Below the pieces are notes generated by a model. The model was not told the origin of the DNA and did not search any database. It was given only the letters and a program-made list of their open reading frames with translations. Position numbers and translations under genes: made by a program. Shown one piece after another: positions 1-7,454 of a stretch of DNA of 37,613 nucleotides (within the stretch, counting starts at the first letter, position 1; every line of letters starts with the position of its first letter). Source of the stretch: CAZQLE01 sp964593905 (lineage in GTDB: Bacteria > Chloroflexota > Anaerolineae > Anaerolineales > Anaerolineaceae); assembly GCA_964593905.1 (NCBI GenBank), contig CAZQLE010000009.1, positions 1 to 37,613 on the forward strand. Reading direction: 5' to 3'.

Positions 1-3000
1 CACCACAGCAGCATCGAGCTGAGCTGGGAACCGATCGCCAACGCCGATAGCTACATTTTGAACTGGACCACCAACCCGGCCCAGTGGGACCAGCATGTGA
101 TCGATGACCTGACCACCAACCGGGCAGAGTGGCAAGATACCAACCCCGACGGTGTGATTTACTGGCGGGTGGCCGGCAAAAACACAAATTATAACGACCC
201 CGCCAACCGCCTGTGGGGTGAGACGCATGTCTTCACCGTTGACCGCACCGCACCGCTGCCCCCGGCCAGCCTCAATCCGCAGGGCGGCGCAGCCATCATC
301 GGGTCGCCGGAATTAAACTGGCAATCGCCGGGCGCAAACCGCTTTATGGTCGCCGTCTACCGCACAGCAGAGGCCCCCGAAAACCTGGCCTTTATCCTTA
401 ATGACACCCCGGCCAACAGCGTTAAACTCCCCGCCCTGCCCGACGGTGACTATCTGTGGACCGTTAAAGCCGGCGACACAGCCGGAAACTGGTCGGATGT
501 GGCGAGTGCGCTGTTCACCATCACCGAAGCCATCCCCGATCAACCGGCGCTGATCACCCCTGAAAACAAACAGGCCACCCGCTTCCCCACTTTGCGCTTC
601 ACCTGGCTGCCCTCGGCTTTTGCCGAAAGTTACGAACTGCAAATTGCCACCACAGGCAGCTTTGCCAGCCCGGTGCTCGATGAAACCTTGAGCAGTACCA
701 CCAGAGACGCCTACCTGCGCGACGGCCTGTATTACTGGCGGGTACGCGGCATTAATCCCAACGCCCTGCCCGGCGCCTGGTCGGCGGCTCGAAGCGTCAC
801 CGTTGATACCCAGCCCCCGGCTGCGCCCGCCCTGTCATCGCCCGGCAACAACGCCGTCTTAACCGGCATGCCGGTCTTGAGATGGTCAGCGGTGCCCGGT
901 GCGGTCAAATATGCCCTCACCATCAACGACCATCGCGATGCGTTGGAATTCTACACAATCAACGATCTGACCAAAACCTCATTCCAACCCACCTTCCTCA
1001 AGCCCAACACCACCTATACCTGGGACCTGCGCGCCTATGATGCTGCCGGCAATGAAAGCGCGCGCAGCAAGCCGTTCACCTTCTCCATCGGCAAGGCTTT
1101 GCCGGGCAAAGTAACCCCGTTGGCCCCTGCAAACAACACCCTGCTGGGCGCCCGAGACCCCGAAACCATCCTTTTCACCTGGAAAGCAGACGCCAACGCT
1201 GCCCTTTACCAGCTCGAAGTCAGCCCGGATATCACCTTTGCCAGCCAGAAAACCGCCTATGAGATTCAGTCGCCGCACACCAGCCTGACAGGTGATCACC
1301 CCGCAGACGGCATCTATTACTGGCGCGTGCGGGCAGTGAATGCCGATGGCGTGGCCGGCGTCTGGAGCCTTGTGAACCGCTTCACCCGGGATCTCGCCGG
1401 TCCTGCCGCCCCGGTGTATAAAACCCCGCTGGCCGCGGCCAGCGTCACCGGCATCCCCACCTTTAGCTGGCTGACCTCCGCCAGTGCAGTGGCATACCAA
1501 ATCCAGATCGTCTCGAACAGCGATCCGGCCCGGATAATCTATCAAAGCGGCACACTCAAAGCCACTTCCCACAAACCTGCCTATATGGAGGCCGGTCAAT
1601 ACGGCTGGCAGATGCGCGCCGTCGACGCCGCCGGCAATTGGGGCAACTGGGGAACGATCCGCGCGGTCACGGTGCTACCGCAAAGACCTGCCGCCGTAAA
1701 GCTGCTCAGCCCGGCCAACAAATCCTTTAACACCAGCCTGGTGCAGGAATTGAAATGGGGGCCGGCTGCCTTTGCCCGCAGCTATGAACTTGCCCTTACC
1801 AGCGACGCCGCCTTCACCCACCCCATTGCAGCCGAACTGATCGGGAAAGAAATCAGTGGCTTAAGTTATACGGCCGTCTTCCCCGGCGAAGGCAAATATT
1901 ACTGGCGTGTGCGCGGCTGCGATCAGAATGATCTGGTCAGCCCGCCCGCGCACCTCTGCGGCCCATGGAGCGCCGTGGCATACCTGACCGTTGACACCCA
2001 GGCACCGGCCATCCCCGGCCCCATCGCTCCTGCGGCCACATTCACCGGCAGCCCGCTCTTCAAATGGAGTGCGGCAGCAGGTGCAAAGACCTACGACTTC
2101 CAATTGTTGCAACCGGGCCTATCGGTCTGGCGCTATGAAAAGCGCGGGCTGACCAGCCCATCGCACGCGCCCACTCCGCCGCTGACAGCGGGCAGTTACA
2201 CCTGGGCAGTGCGCGCCTGCGATGCGGGCGGCAACTGCTCGGCCTGGAGCACAGCCCGGGCGCTGCAAATCAACCCGGCCGCACCCCGCAGCCCCATTCC
2301 GCTGGAACCGACCGCCAACAAGGTTCTGCGTGACCCCAAAGTCACCCTGCGCTGGAATTCGGTGGCTTATGCCAGCCAATATGTGGTGCAGGCATCCAGT
2401 TCTTACCTCTTCGCAGCCGGCGCAACAACCGAAGCCGTCACCGGCGCGAGCGACAACCCCTTTATGACTTCGCCCTATGCCGGTGCAGCCCAGACCGGTT
2501 GGGTCTACTGGCGCGTAAAGGCCTGCAACTCGGCCAACGTGTGCAGTGCATGGAGCAAGACCGTCAGCTACTATATCGACCGCACCGCCCCCTCTGCGCC
2601 GATCCTGGTCGGCCCGGCTGATAAAACCGGCGGGTTGAAATCGATCCCCACCCTTAGCTGGAAGGTTCCTGTGCCCGATACCCGCGGGTATGTGGTCAAA
2701 ATCGAGCAGTTGGATCAGGATGATAACATCCTCAACACCCGCCAGATCTCTGGAATCAGCACAACCAGCTTCAAGCCCACCAGTCTGATGAGCGGAACGT
2801 ACCGCTGGTCTGTGGCGGCGGTGGATGCGGTGGGGAACCAGGGTGCATTCTCAACCCCGCGCACCTTTAGCCTGACCAGCCTGACGGCCCCCGCGCCCAC
2901 CCTGACCGGCCCGCTAAACGGGAAGAAAACCAACCGCTATCCGGTGTACCTTGACTGGGCTGAAATGTCCGGCGTTCATCGCTTCCAGGTGCAAATCTCC

Positions 3001-3474
3001 AAATCGCCCAACTTTGAACCCTCCGAACAGATAACCGAGGTATTTGATGTGGAGGACGAGACAACTTTTGAGTATGGTGTGGGTGCATACAACACAACGT
3101 TCTACTGGCGGGTGCGCGCCTACGATGCAGATGACAACCCCGGCGCTTTCTCCAATGTCTACACCTTTATCGTCGACACCCTCAAACCCGGCATGGTGCC
3201 CGAGGCCGGCCGCTCGCCGGTCAACAACGCCGTGCTGACCACCCTTGCGCCGCGCTTCGTCTGGCAGGCCGTGAGCGACGCCGCGACCTACGATCTAATC
3301 ATTTCCACCTACCCCGGCACCATTGCCCCCCTGATGCAGGTAAAGCGCATCAGCACCAACGCCTATCAACCGGCCAACCTGCCCGCCGGAAAATACTACT
3401 GGATGGTGCGCGCCATCGACGCGGCCGGGAACCGCTCCAACTGGAACACCCCCCTGCCCTTTACGGTGAAGTAG
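1..3474 (+). CDS. Large Fn3-like repeat surface protein (5' end outside window)
   Basis: The reading frame is open from base 1, so the true start lies upstream; the visible 1157 codons end at TAG 3472-3474. The protein is a chain of about twelve beta-sandwich modules of roughly 95 residues, resembling fibronectin type III or bacterial Ig-like folds. Each begins with a 'P-x-L-x-W' strand and ends with a 'Y-x-W-x-V/M-R-A' strand. Modules alternate strictly between two types: A ends in YYWRVR followed by a VDTxxP linker, and B ends in a W-x-x-RAxDAAGN strand. No transmembrane segment or sorting signal is seen at the C-terminus. The likely role is an extracellular or surface-bound adhesive or structural protein, inferred only from architecture. 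The N-terminus, including any signal peptide or enzymatic domain, is not visible. Confidence 0.85.
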   Translation, partial: HHSSIELSWEPIANADSYILNWTTNPAQWDQHVIDDLTTNRAEWQDTNPDGVIYWRVAGKNTNYNDPANRLWGETHVFTVDRTAPLPPASLNPQGGAAIIGSPELNWQSPGANRFMVAVYRTAEAPENLAFILNDTPANSVKLPALPDGDYLWTVKAGDTAGNWSDVASALFTITEAIPDQPALITPENKQATRFPTLRFTWLPSAFAESYELQIATTGSFASPVLDETLSSTTRDAYLRDGLYYWRVRGINPNALPGAWSAARSVTVDTQPPAAPALSSPGNNAVLTGMPVLRWSAVPGAVKYALTINDHRDALEFYTINDLTKTSFQPTFLKPNTTYTWDLRAYDAAGNESARSKPFTFSIGKALPGKVTPLAPANNTLLGARDPETILFTWKADANAALYQLEVSPDITFASQKTAYEIQSPHTSLTGDHPADGIYYWRVRAVNADGVAGVWSLVNRFTRDLAGPAAPVYKTPLAAASVTGIPTFSWLTSASAVAYQIQIVSNSDPARIIYQSGTLKATSHKPAYMEAGQYGWQMRAVDAAGNWGNWGTIRAVTVLPQRPAAVKLLSPANKSFNTSLVQELKWGPAAFARSYELALTSDAAFTHPIAAELIGKEISGLSYTAVFPGEGKYYWRVRGCDQNDLVSPPAHLCGPWSAVAYLTVDTQAPAIPGPIAPAATFTGSPLFKWSAAAGAKTYDFQLLQPGLSVWRYEKRGLTSPSHAPTPPLTAGSYTWAVRACDAGGNCSAWSTARALQINPAAPRSPIPLEPTANKVLRDPKVTLRWNSVAYASQYVVQASSSYLFAAGATTEAVTGASDNPFMTSPYAGAAQTGWVYWRVKACNSANVCSAWSKTVSYYIDRTAPSAPILVGPADKTGGLKSIPTLSWKVPVPDTRGYVVKIEQLDQDDNILNTRQISGISTTSFKPTSLMSGTYRWSVAAVDAVGNQGAFSTPRTFSLTSLTAPAPTLTGPLNGKKTNRYPVYLDWAEMSGVHRFQVQISKSPNFEPSEQITEVFDVEDETTFEYGVGAYNTTFYWRVRAYDADDNPGAFSNVYTFIVDTLKPGMVPEAGRSPVNNAVLTTLAPRFVWQAVSDAATYDLIISTYPGTIAPLMQVKRISTNAYQPANLPAGKYYWMVRAIDAAGNRSNWNTPLPFTVK

Positions 3475-3493
3475 CGCCTTAAGCACAGAAACC

Positions 3494-3537
3494 AAAAAAA
3501 TCGTGAGCCGAAATTCAAACCGGCTCACGATTTTTTA
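3494..3537 (+). terminator. Bidirectional intrinsic terminator
   Basis: A perfect 16-bp stem pairs 3495-3510 with 3521-3536 around a 10-base loop. It is GC-rich near the loop, with a run of A on the left and six T on the right, so it can end transcription on both strands. It lies 20 bases after the surface-protein stop codon. On the minus strand it could back up the terminator of the tRNA unit. Confidence 0.85.
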
Positions 3538-3621
3538 TCACTTTGGGTAACGCCGTCATGCAATCGCAGCACACAAATCGCAACGAAAGGGTCGCCCGAT
3601 TCACTTTTGCCCCATAAACAA

Positions 3622-3654
3622 AACAACCCCGACCCAAAAAACATCGGAGTTGTT
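3622..3654 (-). terminator. Intrinsic terminator of the tRNA-Met unit
   Basis: An 11-bp stem with one mismatch pairs 3622-3632 with 3644-3654 around an A-rich loop. Read on the minus strand it is followed by a T-rich tail (TTTTGTTTATGG) and sits 17 bases past the 3' end of the tRNA. The whole gap 3475-3807 is accounted for by two terminators, the tRNA and its promoter. Confidence 0.6.
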
Positions 3655-3670
3655 CCACCTTCAGTTGGTG

Positions 3671-3743
3671 TGGCGAGGGTGGGAGTCGAACCCACGACCA
3701 AGGGCTTATGAGTCCCCTGCTCTGGCCACTGAGCTACCTCGCC
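3671..3743 (-). tRNA. tRNA-Met (anticodon CAT), elongator type
   Basis: The 73-base minus-strand sequence folds as a complete cloverleaf. The acceptor GGCGAGG pairs perfectly with CCTCGCC and the discriminator base is A. The D stem is GCTC/GAGC, and the T arm GTGGG-TTCGACT-CCCAC pairs perfectly. The anticodon loop CTCATAA puts CAT at 3710-3708. The anticodon stem has a G-T pair at one end and an A-G apposition next to the loop. The fully paired first acceptor position argues against an initiator tRNA. A CAT anticodon can also belong to a lysidine-modified tRNA-Ile, but the body resembles elongator tRNA-Met. The 3' CCA is not encoded: CAC follows the discriminator. Confidence 0.93.
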
Positions 3744-3756
3744 TCAAGCGATGGCA

Positions 3757-3785
3757 ATCTTACTACACCCCCAAAATTTTGTCAA
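3757..3785 (-). promoter_or_regulatory. Sigma-70-type promoter of tRNA-Met
   Basis: On the minus strand a perfect TTGACA (3785-3780) is followed after 17 bases by TAAGAT (3762-3757). Transcription would start about seven bases before the mature 5' end of the tRNA. This is the best-matching promoter in the window. Confidence 0.8.
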
Positions 3786-3807
3786 TAAATTACGGTCTGT
3801 AATTTTC

Positions 3808-4842
3808 TTACGGCAGGTAAGCACAGCGAAACCCCCGATTCTCTCCCGGAGAATCAGGCGCATGTGCAAAACGGCGTGTTACCCGCGCCTCGCGAGGATC
3901 ATCGTGAAAGCCCGCCCCCTTGAGCACTTTCTCTGCCCCCTGTTCGGGACCCTGTGGGTTTTCGACGGGGAGTTTCTTGAAATTGTTGGTAAACCAGTCC
4001 CACTGCCATTCACGCACATTGGAATCCATGTCTAACACACCGAATGGGGAGGCGCCCTTCGGCAGTGAACCGACCGCAATGGTGTGCCCCCCGTGGAAAT
4101 CGCCCACATTGGCCTGTTTCGATCCAGGCGGATTTTTACCCCACGGATATTTATATTGCCCTCCACCGGCCGCCAGTTCCCACTGCGCTTCGGTGGTCAG
4201 CCGCCCCCCCACCCACGCGCAGTAGGCAGCGGCGTCATTCCAGGCCATATACACCACAGGGTGGTTGCCATAGGCCGGGTCATAATAATGCGGGTTTGTA
4301 TCGCGACTGCACGGCACATTGCAGGCCCCGGCTTCTACACAACGCGCATACATGGCGTTGGTCACCGCCGTTTGATCAATCCAAAAAGAATCCACCGCCA
4401 CCTTATGCCGGCTGCCATCCGTCCAATCGGGGTAACCGGCGCCCATCATAAATTCCATCCCGGCGATATAGATCTGGGTCATCCCGGTCAACGCTGAAAC
4501 CCGGCTGGCGCCCGCCAGGGGTGTCGGCGTCTGGGTGGGTGTGATGGTGGGCGTAATAGTCGGGGTCTGGGTGGCGGTGGAACTGGGCGTGGGGGTAAAA
4601 GTCGGTGTGGCCGTGGGGCCGTTAATCAAATCTGCCAGCGCACCGCCCGGCAAAATACCTTCCGGGGTGGGCGTTTCGGTACCCGCTGCCTGAACAAGGG
4701 CCGAAAACGGGTGCTGAACATGATCCAGAGTTTTCAACAGGGTCAGAGAGAAATCCAAAACCAGCAGTGCAAGCACCACGACGCTAAAAGCCAGCAGGCC
4801 GGTGCGGATTGGGTTGGATTGCTGCCAGGGCGAAGTTTTCAT
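3808..4842 (-). CDS. Membrane-anchored FGE-sulfatase-family (SUMF1-like) protein
   Basis: 344 residues. A short cytoplasmic N-terminus is followed by one hydrophobic helix (about residues 14-36) and a low-complexity Thr/Pro linker (about 73-111). A domain of the formylglycine-generating-enzyme/SUMF1 superfamily runs from about 120 to the end. Family landmarks are the N-terminal FxMG-type strand (EFMMGAG), the AVTNAMYARC segment, the W-N-D-A-xxYC stretch, and the C-terminal NRGFRCAYLP. The paired cysteines that true formylglycine-generating enzymes use in the region after the G-G-S-W-like strand are absent here (KGAGFHDDPREARVTRR). The protein is therefore probably a binding or structural relative, facing outside the membrane. 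It lies 81 bases downstream of radC on the same strand; a weak AGGAG stands 12 bases before the ATG. Confidence 0.85.
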   Translation of the reverse strand: MKTSPWQQSNPIRTGLLAFSVVVLALLVLDFSLTLLKTLDHVQHPFSALVQAAGTETPTPEGILPGGALADLINGPTATPTFTPTPSSTATQTPTITPTITPTQTPTPLAGASRVSALTGMTQIYIAGMEFMMGAGYPDWTDGSRHKVAVDSFWIDQTAVTNAMYARCVEAGACNVPCSRDTNPHYYDPAYGNHPVVYMAWNDAAAYCAWVGGRLTTEAQWELAAGGGQYKYPWGKNPPGSKQANVGDFHGGHTIAVGSLPKGASPFGVLDMDSNVREWQWDWFTNNFKKLPVENPQGPEQGAEKVLKGAGFHDDPREARVTRRFAHAPDSPGENRGFRCAYLP

Positions 4843-4923
4843 AAGTGAGGTTCCAGGCTCCTGATCATGTCAGAGAGAGCACATTTACCTCACAGATGCA
4901 ACATCAATGCCAAAACCCGGCAA

Positions 4924-5622
4924 TTAATCAAAACCCAATCGGCGCTCCTTCAACGACACAAACCGGCTGCCGCCAATCACCAGGTGATCCAAAACAGGGA
5001 TATCCATCTGCCGGCCCACCAGCACTGCGCTGCGGGTGAGCTGAATATCTTCCGGGCTGGGTGATGGGTCACCACTGGGATGGTTGTGGATCATAATGAT
5101 CGAGGCCGCATTCTGCTGAATGGCCGGGCGAAACAACTCGGCAATGCGCACCGTGGATGAATTGAGCGAACCCTTATACAACCGTTCAATACGGTTTACC
5201 CGGTTGCGTGTGTCTAATAACAGAACCCAGAGTTCTTCGTGGATCAGACTGCTCATCTCATACTGCACCAGGTCAGCCGCATCTTTTGGGCTGGAAATCG
5301 GGGTGCGGGTTTCCACCTGCAGATCACTGGCCAACCGCCGCCCCAGTTCCAAGGCAGCCATGATCTGAGCTGCTTTGGCAGGCCCCACACCGTGCAGGGT
5401 GCTGATCTCTGCAAAAGAGGCTTTTTGCAGCCCGGCCAGCCCTCCAAACGTGTTCAACAGGCGATGGCCCATCTGGACGGCGTTTTCGCCCACCACGCCT
5501 ACACGCAGCAAAATTGCAAGCAGTTCGGCAGAATTTAAAGCCCGCGCGCCCACCTCGGCCAGCCTTTCGCGGGGCCGGTCGCTTTCCTGCAAATCCATAA
5601 TCCGGTAGTTCGATGCTGCCAT
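4924..5622 (-). CDS. radC: RadC-family JAMM-domain protein
   Basis: 232 residues from the chosen start. An N-terminal helix-hairpin-helix region contains LHGVGPAKAAQI (residues 76-87). A C-terminal JAB/MPN+ domain carries the zinc motif HNHPSGDPSPSPED (H179, H181, D192). RadC proteins were long annotated as DNA repair factors; the biochemical role is unsettled, and the motif indicates a metal-dependent hydrolase fold. An in-frame ATG lies four codons upstream at 5634. I prefer 5622 because GGAGAG stands directly before it, and the family usually opens shortly before the 'D-x-PRERL' segment seen here at residues 15-21. Confidence 0.92.
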   Translation of the reverse strand: MAASNYRIMDLQESDRPRERLAEVGARALNSAELLAILLRVGVVGENAVQMGHRLLNTFGGLAGLQKASFAEISTLHGVGPAKAAQIMAALELGRRLASDLQVETRTPISSPKDAADLVQYEMSSLIHEELWVLLLDTRNRVNRIERLYKGSLNSSTVRIAELFRPAIQQNAASIIMIHNHPSGDPSPSPEDIQLTRSAVLVGRQMDIPVLDHLVIGGSRFVSLKERRLGFD

Positions 5623-5680
5623 GATGCTCTCCATCGGTTATAAAATTCGGGCTTTTCCCCACACCAGAGAAATTACGCTA

Positions 5681-5709
5681 ACTATAGCCAAGACTGCAAA
5701 AACGGGCAA
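5681..5709 (-). promoter_or_regulatory. Putative radC promoter
   Basis: On the minus strand TTGCCC (5709-5704) and TATAGT (5686-5681) are separated by 17 bases. The expected start point leaves a leader of about 50 bases before the radC ATG. Confidence 0.5.
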
Positions 5710-5880
5710 GTCAAAGCAGCATCTCACTTTTGATAACAATCCAAAAAACACAAACCCCTGAAATCTCCCGCTGTGCCCTGCTCATTCCCCGGTTTTGGAG
5801 GCGAAAAGCAGACCCACCCGCTTCAAAACCCGCGGGCCGTCTTCTTGATGGCAACTTCCAATAAGCCGGGCTTGCCTTGA

Positions 5881-5907
5881 TTGTTTCACAGCCAACCATG
5901 CTATAAT
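5881..5907 (+). promoter_or_regulatory. Putative promoter of the zinc-ribbon gene
   Basis: A perfect TATAAT occupies 5902-5907, 22 bases before the ATG at 5930. The -35 element is poor: TTGTTT at 5881 gives a 15-base spacer, TTGATT at 5877 gives 19. A clear GGAGG at 5917-5921 precedes the start codon by eight bases. Confidence 0.5.
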
Positions 5908-5929
5908 TCTCTCATCGGAGGCGCTCGCC

Positions 5930-6439
5930 ATGAACCTTGATCCAGCCGCCCTCAGCAACTTGATCACCATTCTCACCGCCTTTGCGGCCGCCTTTTTAGC
6001 CGCGCTCTGGTTCAGTCTAATCATCTGGACCTACCGCGATATTCGCCAGCGCACCCGCGATACTTTGATCCATATCCTCGCAGCGCTGGTGGTAGCCGTT
6101 CTGTTCCTGCCTGGCATCTTAATTTATCTCATTTTGCGTCCTCCGCATTCTCTGGATGAAGAGTATCAACGCTCATTGGAAGAAGAAACCCTGTTGCAAA
6201 GCATCGAAGAAAAGCCTTTGTGCCCGGGCTGCGCCCGACAGGTTAAAGAAGACTGGCAGGTCTGCCCCGGCTGTCACACCAAATTAAAAAAAGCCTGCCA
6301 TCACTGCGGTAAATTAATGGAACTGCCCTGGAATTTATGCCCCTACTGCGGCACACCCGCCCCCGGCATGCGGCGTGAAAACATTACCATCGAAGAAGCC
6401 CTGCGGTCTCTGCCATCCGAAGATAATGAACGCGCATAG
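5930..6439 (+). CDS. Membrane protein with two C-terminal zinc ribbons
   Basis: 169 residues. Two hydrophobic helices (about 10-34 and 46-69) are joined by a short basic loop and followed by an acidic linker. Two treble-type zinc ribbons formed by four CxxC pairs come next: C98/C101 with C112/C115, and C123/C126 with C137/C140. The second half resembles the double zinc-ribbon (DZANK-like) modules. Such proteins are usually scaffolds; no enzymatic motif is seen, so no function is assigned. The ribbons are expected in the cytoplasm. The gene stands alone, with its own promoter and GGAGG site, and is closed by a long inverted repeat. Confidence 0.8.
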   Translation: MNLDPAALSNLITILTAFAAAFLAALWFSLIIWTYRDIRQRTRDTLIHILAALVVAVLFLPGILIYLILRPPHSLDEEYQRSLEEETLLQSIEEKPLCPGCARQVKEDWQVCPGCHTKLKKACHHCGKLMELPWNLCPYCGTPAPGMRRENITIEEALRSLPSEDNERA

Positions 6440-6466
6440 ATCCCCGGGCGAGACCTGTGCGTAAAA

Positions 6467-6518
6467 TCCGCATTTTGGGGTGTGAGTACGCAAATCTACT
6501 CACACCCCAAAATGCGGA
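6467..6518. repeat. Perfect 22-bp inverted repeat with 8-base loop
   Basis: The arms 6467-6488 and 6497-6518 are exact reverse complements around the loop CGCAAATC. The plus-strand right arm is followed by AAAACA rather than a T tract; on the minus strand only four T follow. It lies 28 bases after the zinc-ribbon stop codon and may act as a terminator, an mRNA-stabilising hairpin or a protein-binding site. Confidence 0.85.
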
Positions 6519-6581
6519 AAACAATTACCAGATTTACCAAAGATGGATGCCGGATTATTTAAGAAAATATACGCTTAAGGT

Positions 6582-6587
6582 TATAAT
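6582..6587 (+). promoter_or_regulatory. -10 box placed for a leaderless transcript
   Basis: TATAAT lies only six bases before the ATG at 6594, so transcription should start at or next to the start codon. No recognisable ribosome-binding site is present. The -35 region (about 6559, TTAAGA) is weak. Confidence 0.45.
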
Positions 6588-6593
6588 TTATCT

Positions 6594-7445
6594 ATGCCGA
6601 TTTCCGCACCTTACCAACCTGTCGATTACTTGATTATCGGGCACATCACCAAAGATCTAACCCCGGCGGGATATCGCCTGGGGGGCACGGTTACCTATGC
6701 GGCGCTGACTGCACAGGCGCTCGGTTTACGGGTGGGGGTGGTCACTTCATGTGAACCAACCCTGGATCTTTCCATTTTGGACGGAATTGCCGTTTGCCTT
6801 CACCCTGCCGCCGAAACAACCACCTTTGAGAACGTTTATACCGCCGGCGGCCGCACCCAGACCCTGCTCAAGCGCGCAAAAACACTCACCCCCAATCTGA
6901 TCCCGGCTGAATGGCAAGATACAGCCGTGGTTCATCTGGGACCCGTAGCCCAGGAGGTATCTCCCGATCTTGGCGGTGCTTTCCACAAGTCGTTGATTGG
7001 TCTTACCCCGCAGGGCTGGCTGCGCAACTGGGATGCCCGGGGGCAAGTTCACTTCAAGCTTTGGCCCGCAGCGCACCAGATGATCCACGCTGCATCGGTC
7101 ACCATTCTGAGCATCGAAGATGTCAGCGGTGATGAACATCAGATCGATCTGCTGGCTCAAGAGACAGGTTTACTGGTCGTTACAGAAGGTGTGCAGGGTT
7201 GCCGCATCTATTGGAATGGAGATGTCCGCCGGATTAAACCAGACCCGGTGGAAGAAGTGGACCCAACAGGGGCAGGGGATATTTTTGCAACCGCATTCAT
7301 CACCCGCCTGAATATCACCCGCGATCCTTGGGAAGCAGCTCGTTTTGCAAACCAGATCGCATCAAAATCCGTCACGCGCGCAGGGCTGCTCGGGATTCCA
7401 ACCCCCGCAGAAGTCCGTGCAGCGATGATCCAGATCATGAATTGA
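6594..7445 (+). CDS. PfkB-family carbohydrate/nucleoside kinase
   Basis: 283 residues, ribokinase fold. The N-terminal substrate-binding segment GGTVTYAA is at 30-37. The C-terminal PfkB signature DPTGAGDIFATAF is at 223-235, with D229 as the expected catalytic base. Members phosphorylate sugars or nucleosides with ATP; the substrate cannot be read from the sequence, and the protein is shorter than classical ribokinases in the lid region. It is the first gene of a run reaching the two-component genes, with parA starting nine bases after its stop. A TATAAT box only six bases upstream of the ATG suggests a leaderless mRNA. Confidence 0.85.
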   Translation: MPISAPYQPVDYLIIGHITKDLTPAGYRLGGTVTYAALTAQALGLRVGVVTSCEPTLDLSILDGIAVCLHPAAETTTFENVYTAGGRTQTLLKRAKTLTPNLIPAEWQDTAVVHLGPVAQEVSPDLGGAFHKSLIGLTPQGWLRNWDARGQVHFKLWPAAHQMIHAASVTILSIEDVSGDEHQIDLLAQETGLLVVTEGVQGCRIYWNGDVRRIKPDPVEEVDPTGAGDIFATAFITRLNITRDPWEAARFANQIASKSVTRAGLLGIPTPAEVRAAMIQIMN

Positions 7446-7454
7446 CAAAGAACT

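Larger units (their letters stand above)
5623..5929. other. Divergent intergenic region between radC and the zinc-ribbon gene
   Basis: About 300 bases without a convincing gene. The left end has the radC promoter and the right end has the promoter and GGAGG site of the zinc-ribbon gene. In between (about 5790-5832) is an imperfect inverted repeat of 12 bases per arm. No RNA gene is recognised. Confidence 0.6.

Noticed and set aside
979..1599. 206-codon antisense frame inside the repeat protein
   Set aside because: A long frame on the opposite strand of a GC-rich repeated gene; Gly/Arg-rich with no motif, a typical shadow.
3838..3900. Active formylglycine-generating enzyme
   Set aside because: The paired active-site cysteines are absent from the C-terminal region of the domain.
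4505..4625. Repetitive tract within the FGE-like gene considered as a DNA repeat or CRISPR
   Set aside because: It encodes a Thr/Pro linker with short irregular codon repeats; no spacers or regular repeat units.
5881..5898. Half of a parS-like palindrome (TGTTTCAC) near parAB
   Set aside because: The second half of the parS consensus does not follow (AGCCAACC instead of GTGAAACA), and it lies in a promoter region; a chance match.
5711..5899. 62-codon minus-strand reading frame in the radC/zinc-ribbon gap
   Set aside because: No ribosome-binding site, unusual composition, and it runs across the promoter of the zinc-ribbon gene; no protein-like pattern.
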